This document shows, in pieces, positions 18,484 to 27,690 of a stretch of 45,294 nucleotides of DNA. The position numbers and the translations under genes are program-made. The notes below the pieces were generated by a model, which ran no database searches, was not told the origin of the DNA, and saw nothing but the letters and a program-made list of their open reading frames with translations. How positions within the stretch are numbered: position 1 is the stretch's first letter; each line of letters begins with the position of its first letter. The DNA is taken from contig JAHHQT010000005.1 in assembly GCA_020026215.1 (NCBI GenBank), forward strand, positions 1 through 45,294. Direction: 5' to 3'. The DNA comes from Muribaculaceae bacterium (GTDB lineage: Bacteria > Bacteroidota > Bacteroidia > Bacteroidales > Muribaculaceae).

Positions 18484-18508
18484 GTTTTATTAAAAGAGAT
18501 ATTTAATT

Positions 18509-19594
18509 ATGAAATTTAATTATAAAATAGGAATGATGGCCGTAGCATTGCTTGCAATGTCTTCTTGTGCCGTTCATGATCCTTTCGGAGATGACTTGTT
18601 GGAAGTTGGACAAGCTTTGCCTACTGTTTCTTGGGAGTTAGGTAGTACGGTAGCTAGCGCAGGTGACTCTGTTGCTTTCAAAGGCAAATACTATACTGAC
18701 AAAGAACATACTCCTGATCACGCAGAAGTTTGGGGTCTGACTTCACGTACTCAAAGCGCTTCTGCTACTTTGAAGTTGACAAAAAGTTTAGCTTACACTC
18801 AAACATTCGCTTTGAATGATACAGTTCGTGCAGCTGATATCCTTGGCCGTTACCCTCATAGCATGGCTACTTGGAATGGTCACGAATTTGAATTGAATGC
18901 TAAGTTCTCAACTACTAACACTTTGAAATCTGTCACTTGGGCAGACGTAAAAGAATGGGATCAAGATCAATTTGACAAATTTTACCCAGAAGGCTTCCAA
19001 GAAGAATTCACAGGTAAAGTTGTTGACTACTTGACAAAAGACAGTACATTCTACCACGATTTGCGTGATGTTTATATCAACTACGATTTTACATTGGAAC
19101 AAATCAAAGGTGTTATCGCTAAATATCCACAACTAAACGCTAATGGCGAACTTGACGCTTTGGCAACTTTGGAAGCCGGCGATAAATCAGATGTATGGTA
19201 CACTAAAGAATTTACTGAAGACGATGAAAAGAACGTTGTAGGTAAATACTATATCGACATCGTTAATGGTACAACAGTTTATGTTGAAGTTCCTCTAGAT
19301 ACTACAGTTGAAGGTAAAGTCCTTTATGACGTTTACGAATCTTCTCCTTGGGTATTCTGCCGTTATGATGACAACACTGGTGGTACAATTACTACTGTAC
19401 GTCGTAACTATATGCCTGTATTCAAAGATTTGATTTCTTTGATTCCTTTCACAGATTGGATTTACAACGTGTCTGATGGTGTTTACTCAGTATCTTACAA
19501 TTGTTCTTACAAATACGGTGTAACATTCAAAGTTGTTGATACTGTTGGTAACGTAGGTTATACAACTGACGTAAAAGAAGTTGAACTTAACTAA
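18509..19594 (+). CDS. Surface lipoprotein of the SusC/D locus, unknown function
   Basis: The 361-residue protein has a lipobox at Cys20 (LLAMSSC), and an acidic HDPFGDDLLE stretch soon after the cysteine could serve as surface-export signal. The N-terminal third (VASAGDSVAFKGKYYTDKEH) looks like an immunoglobulin-like beta fold. The middle has a helical acidic segment (DVKEWDQDQFDKFYPEGFQEEF), and the C-terminus returns to beta-strands. I do not recognise a family. By position, immediately behind SusD, it probably plays the role of a SusE/SusF-like accessory binding protein. Gaps of 25 and 15 bp indicate co-transcription. Confidence 0.75.
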   Translation: MKFNYKIGMMAVALLAMSSCAVHDPFGDDLLEVGQALPTVSWELGSTVASAGDSVAFKGKYYTDKEHTPDHAEVWGLTSRTQSASATLKLTKSLAYTQTFALNDTVRAADILGRYPHSMATWNGHEFELNAKFSTTNTLKSVTWADVKEWDQDQFDKFYPEGFQEEFTGKVVDYLTKDSTFYHDLRDVYINYDFTLEQIKGVIAKYPQLNANGELDALATLEAGDKSDVWYTKEFTEDDEKNVVGKYYIDIVNGTTVYVEVPLDTTVEGKVLYDVYESSPWVFCRYDDNTGGTITTVRRNYMPVFKDLISLIPFTDWIYNVSDGVYSVSYNCSYKYGVTFKVVDTVGNVGYTTDVKEVELN

Positions 19595-19609
19595 TAACGT
19601 GATTGAAAA

Positions 19610-21313
19610 ATGAAAAAGTTAATTAGAAATATCAGTTTAGTAGCAACATTGGTGATGATGTTGGTATCATGTGTTGAAAAAGACCCAGAATACACAACAT
19701 TCCCATCTAAAGATGTAGATTTCACTTATGCTGTTGCAGGTGACCAATATTTATTGGATTACTATGTTGTTTCAGATATTCAATTCACAAACACTTCTGC
19801 AAAACAAGGCCCTATCACTTGGGACTTTGGTGATGGTCAAACTTCAAACGAAGCTAACCCTATCCACAAATATGCTAAAGCTGGTGTTTACAAAGTGAAA
19901 TTGACTATCGATGGTGTTGGTTCTCGTGAATATCCTTTGATGGTTTACGATATTGCTCCAGTTCTTTCTATCAAAGAACAAAGTGCTGATGTCATCACTA
20001 TCAAAGATGTTAGTGTAGATTTCGATATCTTCTTACCGAACCCACAAAATTTGAAAGTTAAATACGAATGGTCTTTCCCAGAAGGAACTCTTAATGAAGA
20101 AGGTCAAGTAATGACTTCATTCACAGGTTTCGCTGACGCACAAGGTAATGTAGAATATCCTGGTAAATTGAGATTCTCTAACATCGGTTCTCAACGTATC
20201 ACTCTTAAGACTTGGTTTGATGTTGATGGCGAAAACCGTCAATTGTCTGACTCTTATGTAAACGTACAAGTTGGTGCTGACAAAGAATATTCAACAGTTT
20301 ACTTTGCTACAATCGGTGGTAACGTTAAAGCTATGAAGATTATCCCTGAAGAAGATCTTCCAGAAGGAACTAAGAACTTGCCTTTCGATATGGGTGTTCG
20401 TAGTGGTGTTACTCCATTTAACTTGGTATTTGCTGACGTTAAAGATGCAGGTGGTGATGTTACAAGTTGGATTTATATCCTTGACTGTGGTAAACAATAC
20501 ACTTATATCAATGATGAAGCTGGTGTTCAAGGTGATGGTAAAATCAATGTAATGAGCCCGGACGGAACTGCAACAAACTTGTTCGTTTCTAACGTTGGAC
20601 AAGGTGCATTCTTCGATCCTTACTTCGGTATGGTTGACGGTGAATACCTTCTTTACACAGACCGTAACGCTGGTATCCGCAAAGCAATGCTTACAACTCG
20701 CGGTGAAAAAGAAAAGAATGATTACTTCGTAGAAAATGACGGTTTGGCTTACTACAACAAGAGCATGAGCTACGGTGCAATCAGCTGTTCTCTTTACAAA
20801 GACAAAGCAGGTGTCTACTATTGGGGTAAATGCTTCAACGGAGAAGGTATCTATCGTTTCCGCACAAGTGATATCGGTAAAGATTACAAGACTAATCCAG
20901 AGCCTAATAAAGTTATACTTCCTTCAACTACAATCAAAGGTTTCACTATTGATGAAAAACGTGGTAAACTTTATGTTTGGAGAACATTGCAAAATGCCGG
21001 TTTTTACGCTTACGACCTTCCTGCAGATCAAACTCCACTAGGCCGTGATGCTTACAACCACAAGTTCTTGTTGGATGCTGACCCTCTTAACGCTACTGCC
21101 ACTGAAGGTGCATTCGTTACTCAAATGGCTGTAGATACTGAAACAGGTAATGTATGGTTCGGTTTCAACCGTGATCCTAAAGATCCTAAACCGGTTCTTA
21201 CAACAGGTTTGAAATACTTTGATTATGAGACTAGCAAAATCGTAGATGTTCCAGTAGTTACAGATAAGATTCTGGGTATCACTATCAACTCTCACAAAGC
21301 TAAACTCTTTTAG
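19610..21313 (+). CDS. PKD-domain surface lipoprotein with propeller-like C-terminal region
   Basis: The product is a lipoprotein of 567 residues (Cys21, MMLVSC). A PKD domain (about 55-105) carries the diagnostic ITWDFGDGQTSNEANPIHKY. A second beta-sandwich domain and a long C-terminal region follow with repeated short units such as FFDPYFGMVDGEYLLYTD, GIYRFRTSDIGKDY and GLKYFDYETSKIVDVP, consistent with a beta-propeller. It is the last gene of the SusC/D operon and ends just before a strong terminator. A role in surface binding of the imported ligand is inferred from position. No catalytic residues are recognisable. Confidence 0.8.
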   Translation: MKKLIRNISLVATLVMMLVSCVEKDPEYTTFPSKDVDFTYAVAGDQYLLDYYVVSDIQFTNTSAKQGPITWDFGDGQTSNEANPIHKYAKAGVYKVKLTIDGVGSREYPLMVYDIAPVLSIKEQSADVITIKDVSVDFDIFLPNPQNLKVKYEWSFPEGTLNEEGQVMTSFTGFADAQGNVEYPGKLRFSNIGSQRITLKTWFDVDGENRQLSDSYVNVQVGADKEYSTVYFATIGGNVKAMKIIPEEDLPEGTKNLPFDMGVRSGVTPFNLVFADVKDAGGDVTSWIYILDCGKQYTYINDEAGVQGDGKINVMSPDGTATNLFVSNVGQGAFFDPYFGMVDGEYLLYTDRNAGIRKAMLTTRGEKEKNDYFVENDGLAYYNKSMSYGAISCSLYKDKAGVYYWGKCFNGEGIYRFRTSDIGKDYKTNPEPNKVILPSTTIKGFTIDEKRGKLYVWRTLQNAGFYAYDLPADQTPLGRDAYNHKFLLDADPLNATATEGAFVTQMAVDTETGNVWFGFNRDPKDPKPVLTTGLKYFDYETSKIVDVPVVTDKILGITINSHKAKLF

Positions 21314-21345
21314 TTGAGCGTATTTTATTAAAATTTGACTAATCT

Positions 21346-21400
21346 AATGATAGCTGTTCCTCTAATCTCATTCGATTAAGGAATGGCTATCATTTTATTT
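21346..21400 (+). terminator. Terminator of the SusC/D operon
   Basis: A long 16-bp stem, AATGATAGCTGTTCCT (21346-21361) with AGGAATGGCTATCATT (21379-21394), two G-T pairs and a 17-nt loop, is followed by TTTATTTA. The GHL10 pseudogene begins directly behind it. Confidence 0.85.
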
Positions 21401-24082
21401 ATGCTCTGAGAAAATTTTTATATTCAGCACTTTTGCTTTTGTGCATATTCTCAGTGGCTGCTACAGTTTCTGCTAATAAGCATGAGCATCGTGCCGTATG
21501 GATGTCGGCTTTTATCCAGGATTGGCCGTCAAGCCTGATTACGGCATCTAATGCCAACTCTACAAAGAAGATTTGTGAATCAAATTTGGATTCACTACAA
21601 AGAAATAACTTCACTACTATTTACTATCATGTGCGTACAATGGCTGATGCCATGTATAATTCAAAATATGAGCCTTGGTCAAAATATGTTTCTCCAAGTC
21701 GTGGTGAAGCCCCTGCATTCGACCCGTTCGAATATTTGATTGAAAGTTCTCATAAATGCGGTATTGAGGTTTACGCATGGTTGAACCCATACCGTTATTG
21801 TATTTCCAAGAATGGAGTCTATGGATCTGGTGGCTCTGAATTGGACTATGAAAGAACTCATACTTAATGGTTGCTGAAGTATCAGAATGGCTCAAATGTC
21901 TGGACTATCCTTAACCCGGCACTTACTGAGGTGCAACAACGAATTGTGGATATTATTGCTGATATTATGAGCAAATTCGATATTGACGGTGTGGTTTTTG
22001 ACGATTATTTCTACCAAAATGGTCTGCCTGCTTCTAATGATGCAAAGTGGTACAATGAATACAAAAGCAAGGGTGTACACTTTCCCAATTGGATTGGCGT
22101 CGTAAGAATGTCAACGATATGGTGAGAAAAGTGAATGACTATATTAAAGCTCACAAACCGTGGGTACGTTTCGGTATTGGTCCTGCCGGTATTGCCGGAA
22201 CATCCAAGGCTGTGGCTGACAAATATGGTGTTCGCCCATGTCCTTCAGGCAGTGACTGGCAATACAACGGTATCGCATCTGATCCTTTGGCTTGGTTGTC
22301 AGAAGGTTCTATCGACTTTATCTCTCCTCAAGTTTATTGGCCAATTGGTCATTCATCAGCTGATTTCGCAGAGATTTCAACTTGGTGGTGCGAGGTGGCA
22401 GATAAGTTTGACCGTCATTGCTATGTCAGCCAAAATATCGGTAAAAACAGTGATTGCGAATTCTTGACTTTCCCTGAATATGAAGAACAAATCCAATTGA
22501 CTCGTGATGTGGCTAAGAACGATGCTCCGGGTTATGTGTTCTTCCCGTGGGCTGACTTGAAATACAAACGCCACGCGAGCAATAAGCGTCAATATTTGAT
22601 GGGTTACTTGCGTGACCATATGTATCAGAATGTGGCATTCACACCTGCTTTTAATTGGATGAAGGTGACTTGTCCGGGAGCCGTTTCAAATGTTGCACGC
22701 AATGGGCGTGAATTGACTTGGGATGGTCCTGATAATGTCCGTTATTCGGTTTATGCAATTCCTAAGAGTATTGCTCCTGCTGATTTTCACAAGGAAGCTC
22801 AATATTTAGTTGGCATTAGCTAAGCTAAAAACTATACATTGCCTAAGGAAGATCGTCGCTCTCCGGGTTTCGGTGTTGCTGATGACGATGTGGAAAATTG
22901 TAATTATGCTGTAGCCGTCTTGGACCGCTATGGAAACGAATACAGTGCCACTTTTGTGGGTGCAGCTACACAATCTGTTGAAAAGCCTTCTTTGATTTAT
23001 CCAACCAATGGCACAAAAGCTCTTGCTATCTTCCAACTCAAATCGACAGGTATGCAGAAGTTTCAGAAATCCCCATTGTCGAGGATGCTCAAATGAACAA
23101 GATTTTGGTTCGCAAGGAAGTGCCTGGAACATTAGTATATTCTTCAGATGTCTATGACTTCATGCAAGGCAAGACTTGTTATTGGAGCGTGAAGACCAGA
23201 CCTCACAATGCTATGGCGGCTCAGTCTTCGGTATCTTCATTCTCTGTCGATGCGTTTAGTGTGACTTATCCAACCAAAGGGGCAATGAACTGTCCAGATG
23301 ATTTGACCATTAAATGGATGAATGTAGCAAATGCTGAATTCAAAGTGATGATTGCCCGCGATGAATTGTTCAAGAGTGTTGTTTTTGAAGCCAATACCAA
23401 AGCCAATTCAGTAGCTGTTTCTGAATATACTTTGATGGGTAATTCAAAATACTATTTGAAGGTGACTATCGTTGCTGGAGCATCACGCTTGGAAAGTGAA
23501 ACTATCGACTTCACTGTGAAAAATATGGTTCCTGCCGTTCCTCAATTTGTCATTCCTTCAACTAACGGTACTACATTATATAGTAACTCTCAAATTTCTG
23601 TAAGACCAGAACGGGGTATCAAGCTTTGTACTGTGAATGTAAGTAGTACTACTTCTTTTGCTCCTCGTGGTTCTTGCAAAACTTCTATGCAAAACTTCAA
23701 TTTTGTGACTGATGATTTGAGCAAGTTCAAATTGGGTAGTTCTTCCATGAAGAATGGCTCTACCTATTATGTACGTGCCCGATTCGAATACTATAATGAA
23801 AAGGGTAACTCTGTTACTACTGAATGGTCTCCTGTGATGAATTTCGTTTATAGTTCTGATGCAGGAGTTGATGAAAACATTGCAGAGGCTGTGAAAATTG
23901 TAGCTACTGACAATGTCATCACATTGAACCGTCAGGTAGAATCGCTTGAAGTTTATAATGTAGCAGGGGAATTGGTTGCAAGTTTGAACAACATTTCATC
24001 CGTTGTTATCGAATGTCAAGGCATCTATGTGGTCAAAGCTGTCGTAGATGCCTTGACTGTCATTGAAAAGGTGATTTTATAA
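21401..24082 (+). pseudogene. Degenerate GHL10 secreted glycosyl hydrolase-like gene
   Basis: Conceptual translation matches the intact 887-residue protein at 42310 end to end: signal peptide, GHL10 barrel (VDGVVFDDYFYQNGLP), three-part beta-domain tail and a sorting-like domain ending EKVIL. I see five lesions. The only ATG (21401) is one base out of frame with codon 3 onward. TAA stops occur at 21865-21867 and 22821-22823; the second stands where the intact copy has Tyr. Frameshifts lie near 22090 (probably one G lost before DWRRKN) and at about 23040-23051. It abuts the preceding terminator and has no visible promoter. The final 329 codons (from 23093) remain open. Confidence 0.88.
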
Positions 24083-24100
24083 CCTGATATACTCCATTGA

Positions 24101-24137
24101 AAAAGCGTTCTTTCCTTACAAGAAAGAACGTTTTTTT
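24101..24137 (+). terminator. Terminator after the GHL10 pseudogene
   Basis: CGTTCTTTC (24106-24114) pairs perfectly with GAAAGAACG (24122-24130), followed by seven T. Its persistence behind a broken gene fits a once-functional transcription unit. Confidence 0.9.
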
Positions 24138-24295
24138 ATTATGGCATTTCGGAAAGGACAGTTGATAAATATTCTAAAAGTTTTATCTTTTCAATAAAAA
24201 TCGGTTCTTTTATGCGAAAAATGAACAATTTATATGTTATAAAACATATATTCTATTGATTAATGTTTTTAAACAAAAATTTCATATTAAAACTC

Positions 24296-24326
24296 TTGCA
24301 CATATGAAATGGAATGGCTACCTTAG
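24296..24326 (+). promoter_or_regulatory. Promoter of the first secreted paralogue
   Basis: TTG (24296-24298), a 20-bp spacer and TACCTTAG (24319-24326; one mismatch to TAnnTTTG) are followed by a leader of about 70 nt. The stretch 24138-24295 is AT-rich and I see no gene in it. Confidence 0.55.
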
Positions 24327-24400
24327 CATCGTGTATTTGGTCTTCGAGCCATTTCCACCTTAAAATTTAAAACAATCAAACTAACTAAAACTATTAAATT

Positions 24401-25819
24401 ATGAAGAAATTTTTACTTTCTGCATCTGCTTTGTTGATGGCTGCTTCTTCTTTTGCTGCTGCTCAAACAGATGGTCAAACTTATGCTACAGTTGACGGTA
24501 TGACATGCGAAAACCTTTGGGTCCTTGACCGAGTTCACGGTGGTTTCGAGGCGAGCACATTGGCTGACAAATCAGTCCGTACTGCAACAACTGACGGTAA
24601 AACTATCTATGTTGGAAAGTCTTTAGATGGTACAATCCAAAAATTCGACGTCAAAACTGGTGAATATCTTGGCCAAATTCAAGTTAAAAAGAATGGCGAA
24701 GCTTACGTTACAACTCTAGGTGTTAACCAAGTTGGTTTTGACGAATATGGACACTTCTACGTAGCTACTTTCTCTGCTAACTCTGCTGGTACAGGTAACT
24801 ATGAAGTATTTTTGTGTAACTTGGAAACTGGTGAACTTACATCTGTTGGTGAACTTGGATTCTTAGGTGGTGTCGGTCGTGTTGATTATTGCGACGTTAT
24901 TGGTGACTTGACTGGTGAAAAAGCTGGTTGTACAGTAGCTGCTGCTTGTAGCTCTAACATTAATATCTTCATGTGGCACCGTGCTCAAGGTGCTGATACT
25001 TGGGAAGGTGGTTGGAACGGTCTTCCATATCAAGAAGTTGTTGGTACATTCCCTAAAGACCAAACTAACTTCAGCTATGGTTCAGTTCTTAAACTAGTTC
25101 GTGACGGTTCTGCTAGTGGTGAGCTAGGAATGTTCTATGTTGATGGTTTCACAACATTCCCTGCATTGTACGGCTCTGACGGTTCTTTGATGGACTCTTT
25201 CGAAAACGTTGACTATACAACTACAGATAAAGAAGGTAATGTAACTCACGAAGGTAAAACTGTTTGCCCATCAGCTGGTACTAACGGTGTTGCTGAAGCT
25301 AACATTGGTACTAACTTGATCGTTTACTCAGAAGGTCAATATGACGCTCCTCACAAATGTCAAGCTATCGTAACTTCAGTTGACGAATCTCTTGCATTCT
25401 CTTCAATGAAAGCATTATGGACTGTTCCTGCTGACGGTATGGGTAATACTTCAGATAGCGGTACACGTGTACACTGTCTTGACCGTGTTATGTTGCCAGA
25501 TGATGCTGCAGGCAAAAAAGCTATGTTGCTTGTTTCTTTCAAATGTTTCAACGGTCTTTCAGTTTACAAAATCGCTCAAGAAGGTTACAATGCTGAAGGT
25601 GGTGTAGCTGAAAACGTTGTAGCTGTTGCTACTATCAATGTAAACGGTGACGTTATCGCAGTTAGCGAAGTTGCTGAATCAATTGAAATCTTCAACATTG
25701 CAGGTCAAAAAGTTGCTTCTGTTGAAAACGCTGCTGAAATCGCTGCTCCAGCAAACGGTGCATTCATTGTTAAAGCTGTTGTTAACGGTAATGTAGTTGT
25801 TAAAAAAGTTATCCTTTAA
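24401..25819 (+). CDS. Secreted protein of unknown function with sorting-like C-terminal domain (paralogue A)
   Basis: The product of 472 residues has a signal peptide (1-20, ending SSFAAAQ). The body is beta-rich and propeller-like. Conserved blocks shared with the next gene are CENLWVLDRVHGGFE, YVGKSLDGTIQKFD, VGFDEYGHFYVA, GRVDYCDVIGDLTG and VRDGSASGELGMFYVDG. From about 407 a T9SS type A-like domain follows (SIEIFNIAGQKVASVENAAE), ending KKVIL. I do not recognise the main domain and no enzyme motif is evident. Codon use is strongly biased like the SusC/D genes, implying high expression. It is monocistronic, with its own promoter and terminator. Confidence 0.8.
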   Translation: MKKFLLSASALLMAASSFAAAQTDGQTYATVDGMTCENLWVLDRVHGGFEASTLADKSVRTATTDGKTIYVGKSLDGTIQKFDVKTGEYLGQIQVKKNGEAYVTTLGVNQVGFDEYGHFYVATFSANSAGTGNYEVFLCNLETGELTSVGELGFLGGVGRVDYCDVIGDLTGEKAGCTVAAACSSNINIFMWHRAQGADTWEGGWNGLPYQEVVGTFPKDQTNFSYGSVLKLVRDGSASGELGMFYVDGFTTFPALYGSDGSLMDSFENVDYTTTDKEGNVTHEGKTVCPSAGTNGVAEANIGTNLIVYSEGQYDAPHKCQAIVTSVDESLAFSSMKALWTVPADGMGNTSDSGTRVHCLDRVMLPDDAAGKKAMLLVSFKCFNGLSVYKIAQEGYNAEGGVAENVVAVATINVNGDVIAVSEVAESIEIFNIAGQKVASVENAAEIAAPANGAFIVKAVVNGNVVVKKVIL

Positions 25820-25843
25820 TAGATTACTCTTTTAATTAAATAT

Positions 25844-25877
25844 AAAGCGTCCTTTCTTTTGGAGGGACGCTTTTTTA
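25844..25877 (+). terminator. Terminator of paralogue A
   Basis: AAAGCGTCC (25844-25852) pairs with GGACGCTTT beginning at 25865, followed by a T-run. The sequence from the stop codon through this hairpin is almost identical to that behind paralogue B. Confidence 0.9.
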
Positions 25878-25909
25878 TTTCCTGCTCAGTAGGTTAGGAG
25901 AAATTTTAC

Positions 25910-25917
25910 TATATTTG
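25910..25917 (+). promoter_or_regulatory. -7 box of paralogue B promoter
   Basis: TATATTTG at 25910-25917, 31 bp before the ATG, matches TAnnTTTG. No clear TTG is seen 19-21 bp upstream. Confidence 0.5.
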
Positions 25918-25948
25918 GACGAAATTAAATCTTTAATATCTAAAATAT

Positions 25949-27343
25949 ATGAAAAACGGAAAATTATTAATTCTACTTCTTTTACCTTGGATTCTAAAAG
26001 GTACAAATCTCCTTGCTGTTAATGATAGCTTTCATTATCCCGATTTAAAAGGGTTGCACTGTGAGAATTTATGGATTTGTGATCGAAATCACGGAGGATT
26101 TGAAGATTCAAAGATTGTGGATAAATCAGCCCTTTCTTGTACGACAAAGGATGGTGTGGTTTACGTTGGAAAATCCTCGGATGGAACAATCCAAAAATAT
26201 GACCTTTATACGGGCAAATATCTTGGCGAAATTTTAGTGAAAAACGGAGGTGAATCTTATATCAAAGTATTGGGTTTGTCTAAAATCGGCTTTGATGAAT
26301 ACGGACATTTCTATGTCGCTTCCTATAATCCGAATTTTTCAGGTTCTGGTTCATATCAAGTGTTTTTATGTAATTTGGACAATGGGGCGCTGAAGTCGGT
26401 AGGAGACCTTTCGTTTGGTGGTGCTATCGGGCGTGTTGATTATTGTGATGTTATTGGAGATTTAACTGGCGTGCAGGCAGATTGCACAATTGGTGCTGTT
26501 GCCAGCAATACAAATCGGAATGTGTTCCTATGGACATTAAAACGTAGAACAACAAATTGGACAGGTGGTTGGAATGGAGATGTTGGCTGTTCTATTCAAG
26601 AAACATACCCTGCTGAACAATCAACATTTTCTACAGGTTCAGCCTTTAGATTTGTTAGGGATGGTAGTCGGTCAGGTGTACAAAAGGGCTTTTATATTGA
26701 TGGAGGTACTACATTCCCGGCTTTTTACGATAAAGAGGGAATTTTGAAAGATTCTTTTGCAAATGTAGATAAGAGTCGAAATGTTGTTCCCCAAGTGAAT
26801 ACAAATGGTGTTTTGGAGGCTGAAATAGGGTCTCGTTTGTTGATTTATTCAGAGGGGCAATACAATGGCGGACATTCTTGTCAAACTGTAATCGCTTCGT
26901 TTGGTGCAAATTCTTCATTTTCGTCTATGGAATCACTATGGACTATTCCTGCTGATGGATTTGGTAAAATGTCTGATGGCGGAAATTATTACCATTGTTT
27001 GGATTTTGTTAAATTACCACAGGATGCGCAGGGGAGACAGGCTATGTTGTTGGTTACCTATAAATGCTTCAATGGAATTGGAGTGTACAAAATTTCTCAA
27101 GAGGGATATGAGGATACTGTAAGTGGTATGGCTGAAAACGTTGTACCTGCTGTTACTATCAATGTAAGCGGTGACGTCGTTGCAGTTAGCGAAGTTGCTG
27201 AGTCAATAGAAATCTTCAACATCACAGGTCAAAAGGTTGCATCTGTTGAAAATGCCGCTGAAATCACTGTTCCGGCTAACGGTGCATTCATCGTTAAAGC
27301 TGTTGTTAACGGTAACGTAGTTGTTAAAAAAGTTATCCTTTAA
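25949..27343 (+). CDS. Secreted protein of unknown function with sorting-like C-terminal domain (paralogue B)
   Basis: The 464-residue paralogue of the preceding gene starts with a hydrophobic signal peptide (KLLILLLLPWILKG). The same blocks occur in the same order: CENLWICDRNHGGFE, YVGKSSDGTIQKYD, IGFDEYGHFYVASY, GRVDYCDVIGDLTG, KGFYIDGGTTFPAF. An insertion of about 15 residues present in A around the DYTTTDKEG stretch is missing here. Body codons are ordinary and AT-rich, unlike A, but the last ~67 codons switch to A-like codons and nearly A-identical DNA, suggesting gene conversion of the tail. It has its own promoter box and terminator. Function unknown. Confidence 0.8.
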   Translation: MKNGKLLILLLLPWILKGTNLLAVNDSFHYPDLKGLHCENLWICDRNHGGFEDSKIVDKSALSCTTKDGVVYVGKSSDGTIQKYDLYTGKYLGEILVKNGGESYIKVLGLSKIGFDEYGHFYVASYNPNFSGSGSYQVFLCNLDNGALKSVGDLSFGGAIGRVDYCDVIGDLTGVQADCTIGAVASNTNRNVFLWTLKRRTTNWTGGWNGDVGCSIQETYPAEQSTFSTGSAFRFVRDGSRSGVQKGFYIDGGTTFPAFYDKEGILKDSFANVDKSRNVVPQVNTNGVLEAEIGSRLLIYSEGQYNGGHSCQTVIASFGANSSFSSMESLWTIPADGFGKMSDGGNYYHCLDFVKLPQDAQGRQAMLLVTYKCFNGIGVYKISQEGYEDTVSGMAENVVPAVTINVSGDVVAVSEVAESIEIFNITGQKVASVENAAEITVPANGAFIVKAVVNGNVVVKKVIL

Positions 27344-27367
27344 TAGATTACTCTTTTAATTAAGAAT

Positions 27368-27401
27368 AAAGCGTCCTTCCTTTTGGAGGGACGCTTTTTT
27401 A
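27368..27401 (+). terminator. Terminator of paralogue B
   Basis: AAAGCGTCC (27368-27376) pairs with GGACGCTTT starting at 27389, plus a T-run. It is the near-duplicate of the hairpin at 25844-25877. Confidence 0.9.
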
Positions 27402-27436
27402 TGCTCTGTTCTGAACGGAGAAATGTTTATTTTGAC

Positions 27437-27444
27437 TATATTTG
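27437..27444 (+). promoter_or_regulatory. -7 box of the small membrane protein gene
   Basis: TATATTTG (27437-27444) lies 22 bp before the ATG at 27467. A -33 TTG at the normal spacing is not evident. Confidence 0.5.
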
Positions 27445-27466
27445 TCGTACATCAAAAAGCAGGAGT

Positions 27467-27586
27467 ATGGAGGTAATTGTAAAGCTGATAGGTTACGTGA
27501 CCGTCGTGGCGACATGGCTGGTGTATTTGGCGTTCCCTGCCATCTTGCTGTGGTTTATTATCCATTTGTTCAGACATGATAAATGA
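27467..27586 (+). CDS. 39-residue single-pass membrane protein, unknown function
   Basis: The frame starts MEVIVKLIGYV and ends FRHDK. Residues 5 to 34 are almost wholly hydrophobic (ATWLVYLAFPAILLWFIIHLF), with a Pro in the middle, and the C-terminus RHDK is charged: one long or two short membrane segments. It sits between a TATATTTG box and a good hairpin terminator, so it looks like a self-contained gene rather than a random frame. AGGAG stands directly before the ATG (spacing only one base). A longer frame from 27383 begins inside the previous terminator and was rejected. No homologue is recognised; it could be a subunit-like micropeptide of a membrane complex or a hydrophobic toxin. Confidence 0.55.
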   Translation: MEVIVKLIGYVTVVATWLVYLAFPAILLWFIIHLFRHDK

Positions 27587-27596
27587 TAGGATACAG

Positions 27597-27630
27597 AAAA
27601 GGCTTCTTCATTGTGAAGAAACCTTTTTTA
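27597..27630 (+). terminator. Terminator of the small membrane protein gene
   Basis: AAAAGGCTTCTTCA (27597-27610) pairs with TGAAGAAACCTTTT (27614-27627), one C/A mismatch and a 3-nt loop, ending in a T-run. Confidence 0.8.
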
Positions 27631-27690
27631 TTGGCTTGTGCTGCAGGATTGCCGTGCAGGGGTCTGTATGGGAAATGTATGAAAGTGGCG

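Noticed and set aside
21865..22823. Stop-codon read-through or recoding in the GHL10 copy
   Set aside because: TAA is the normal stop throughout the window and the gene also has frameshifts and a broken start, so decay explains it better.
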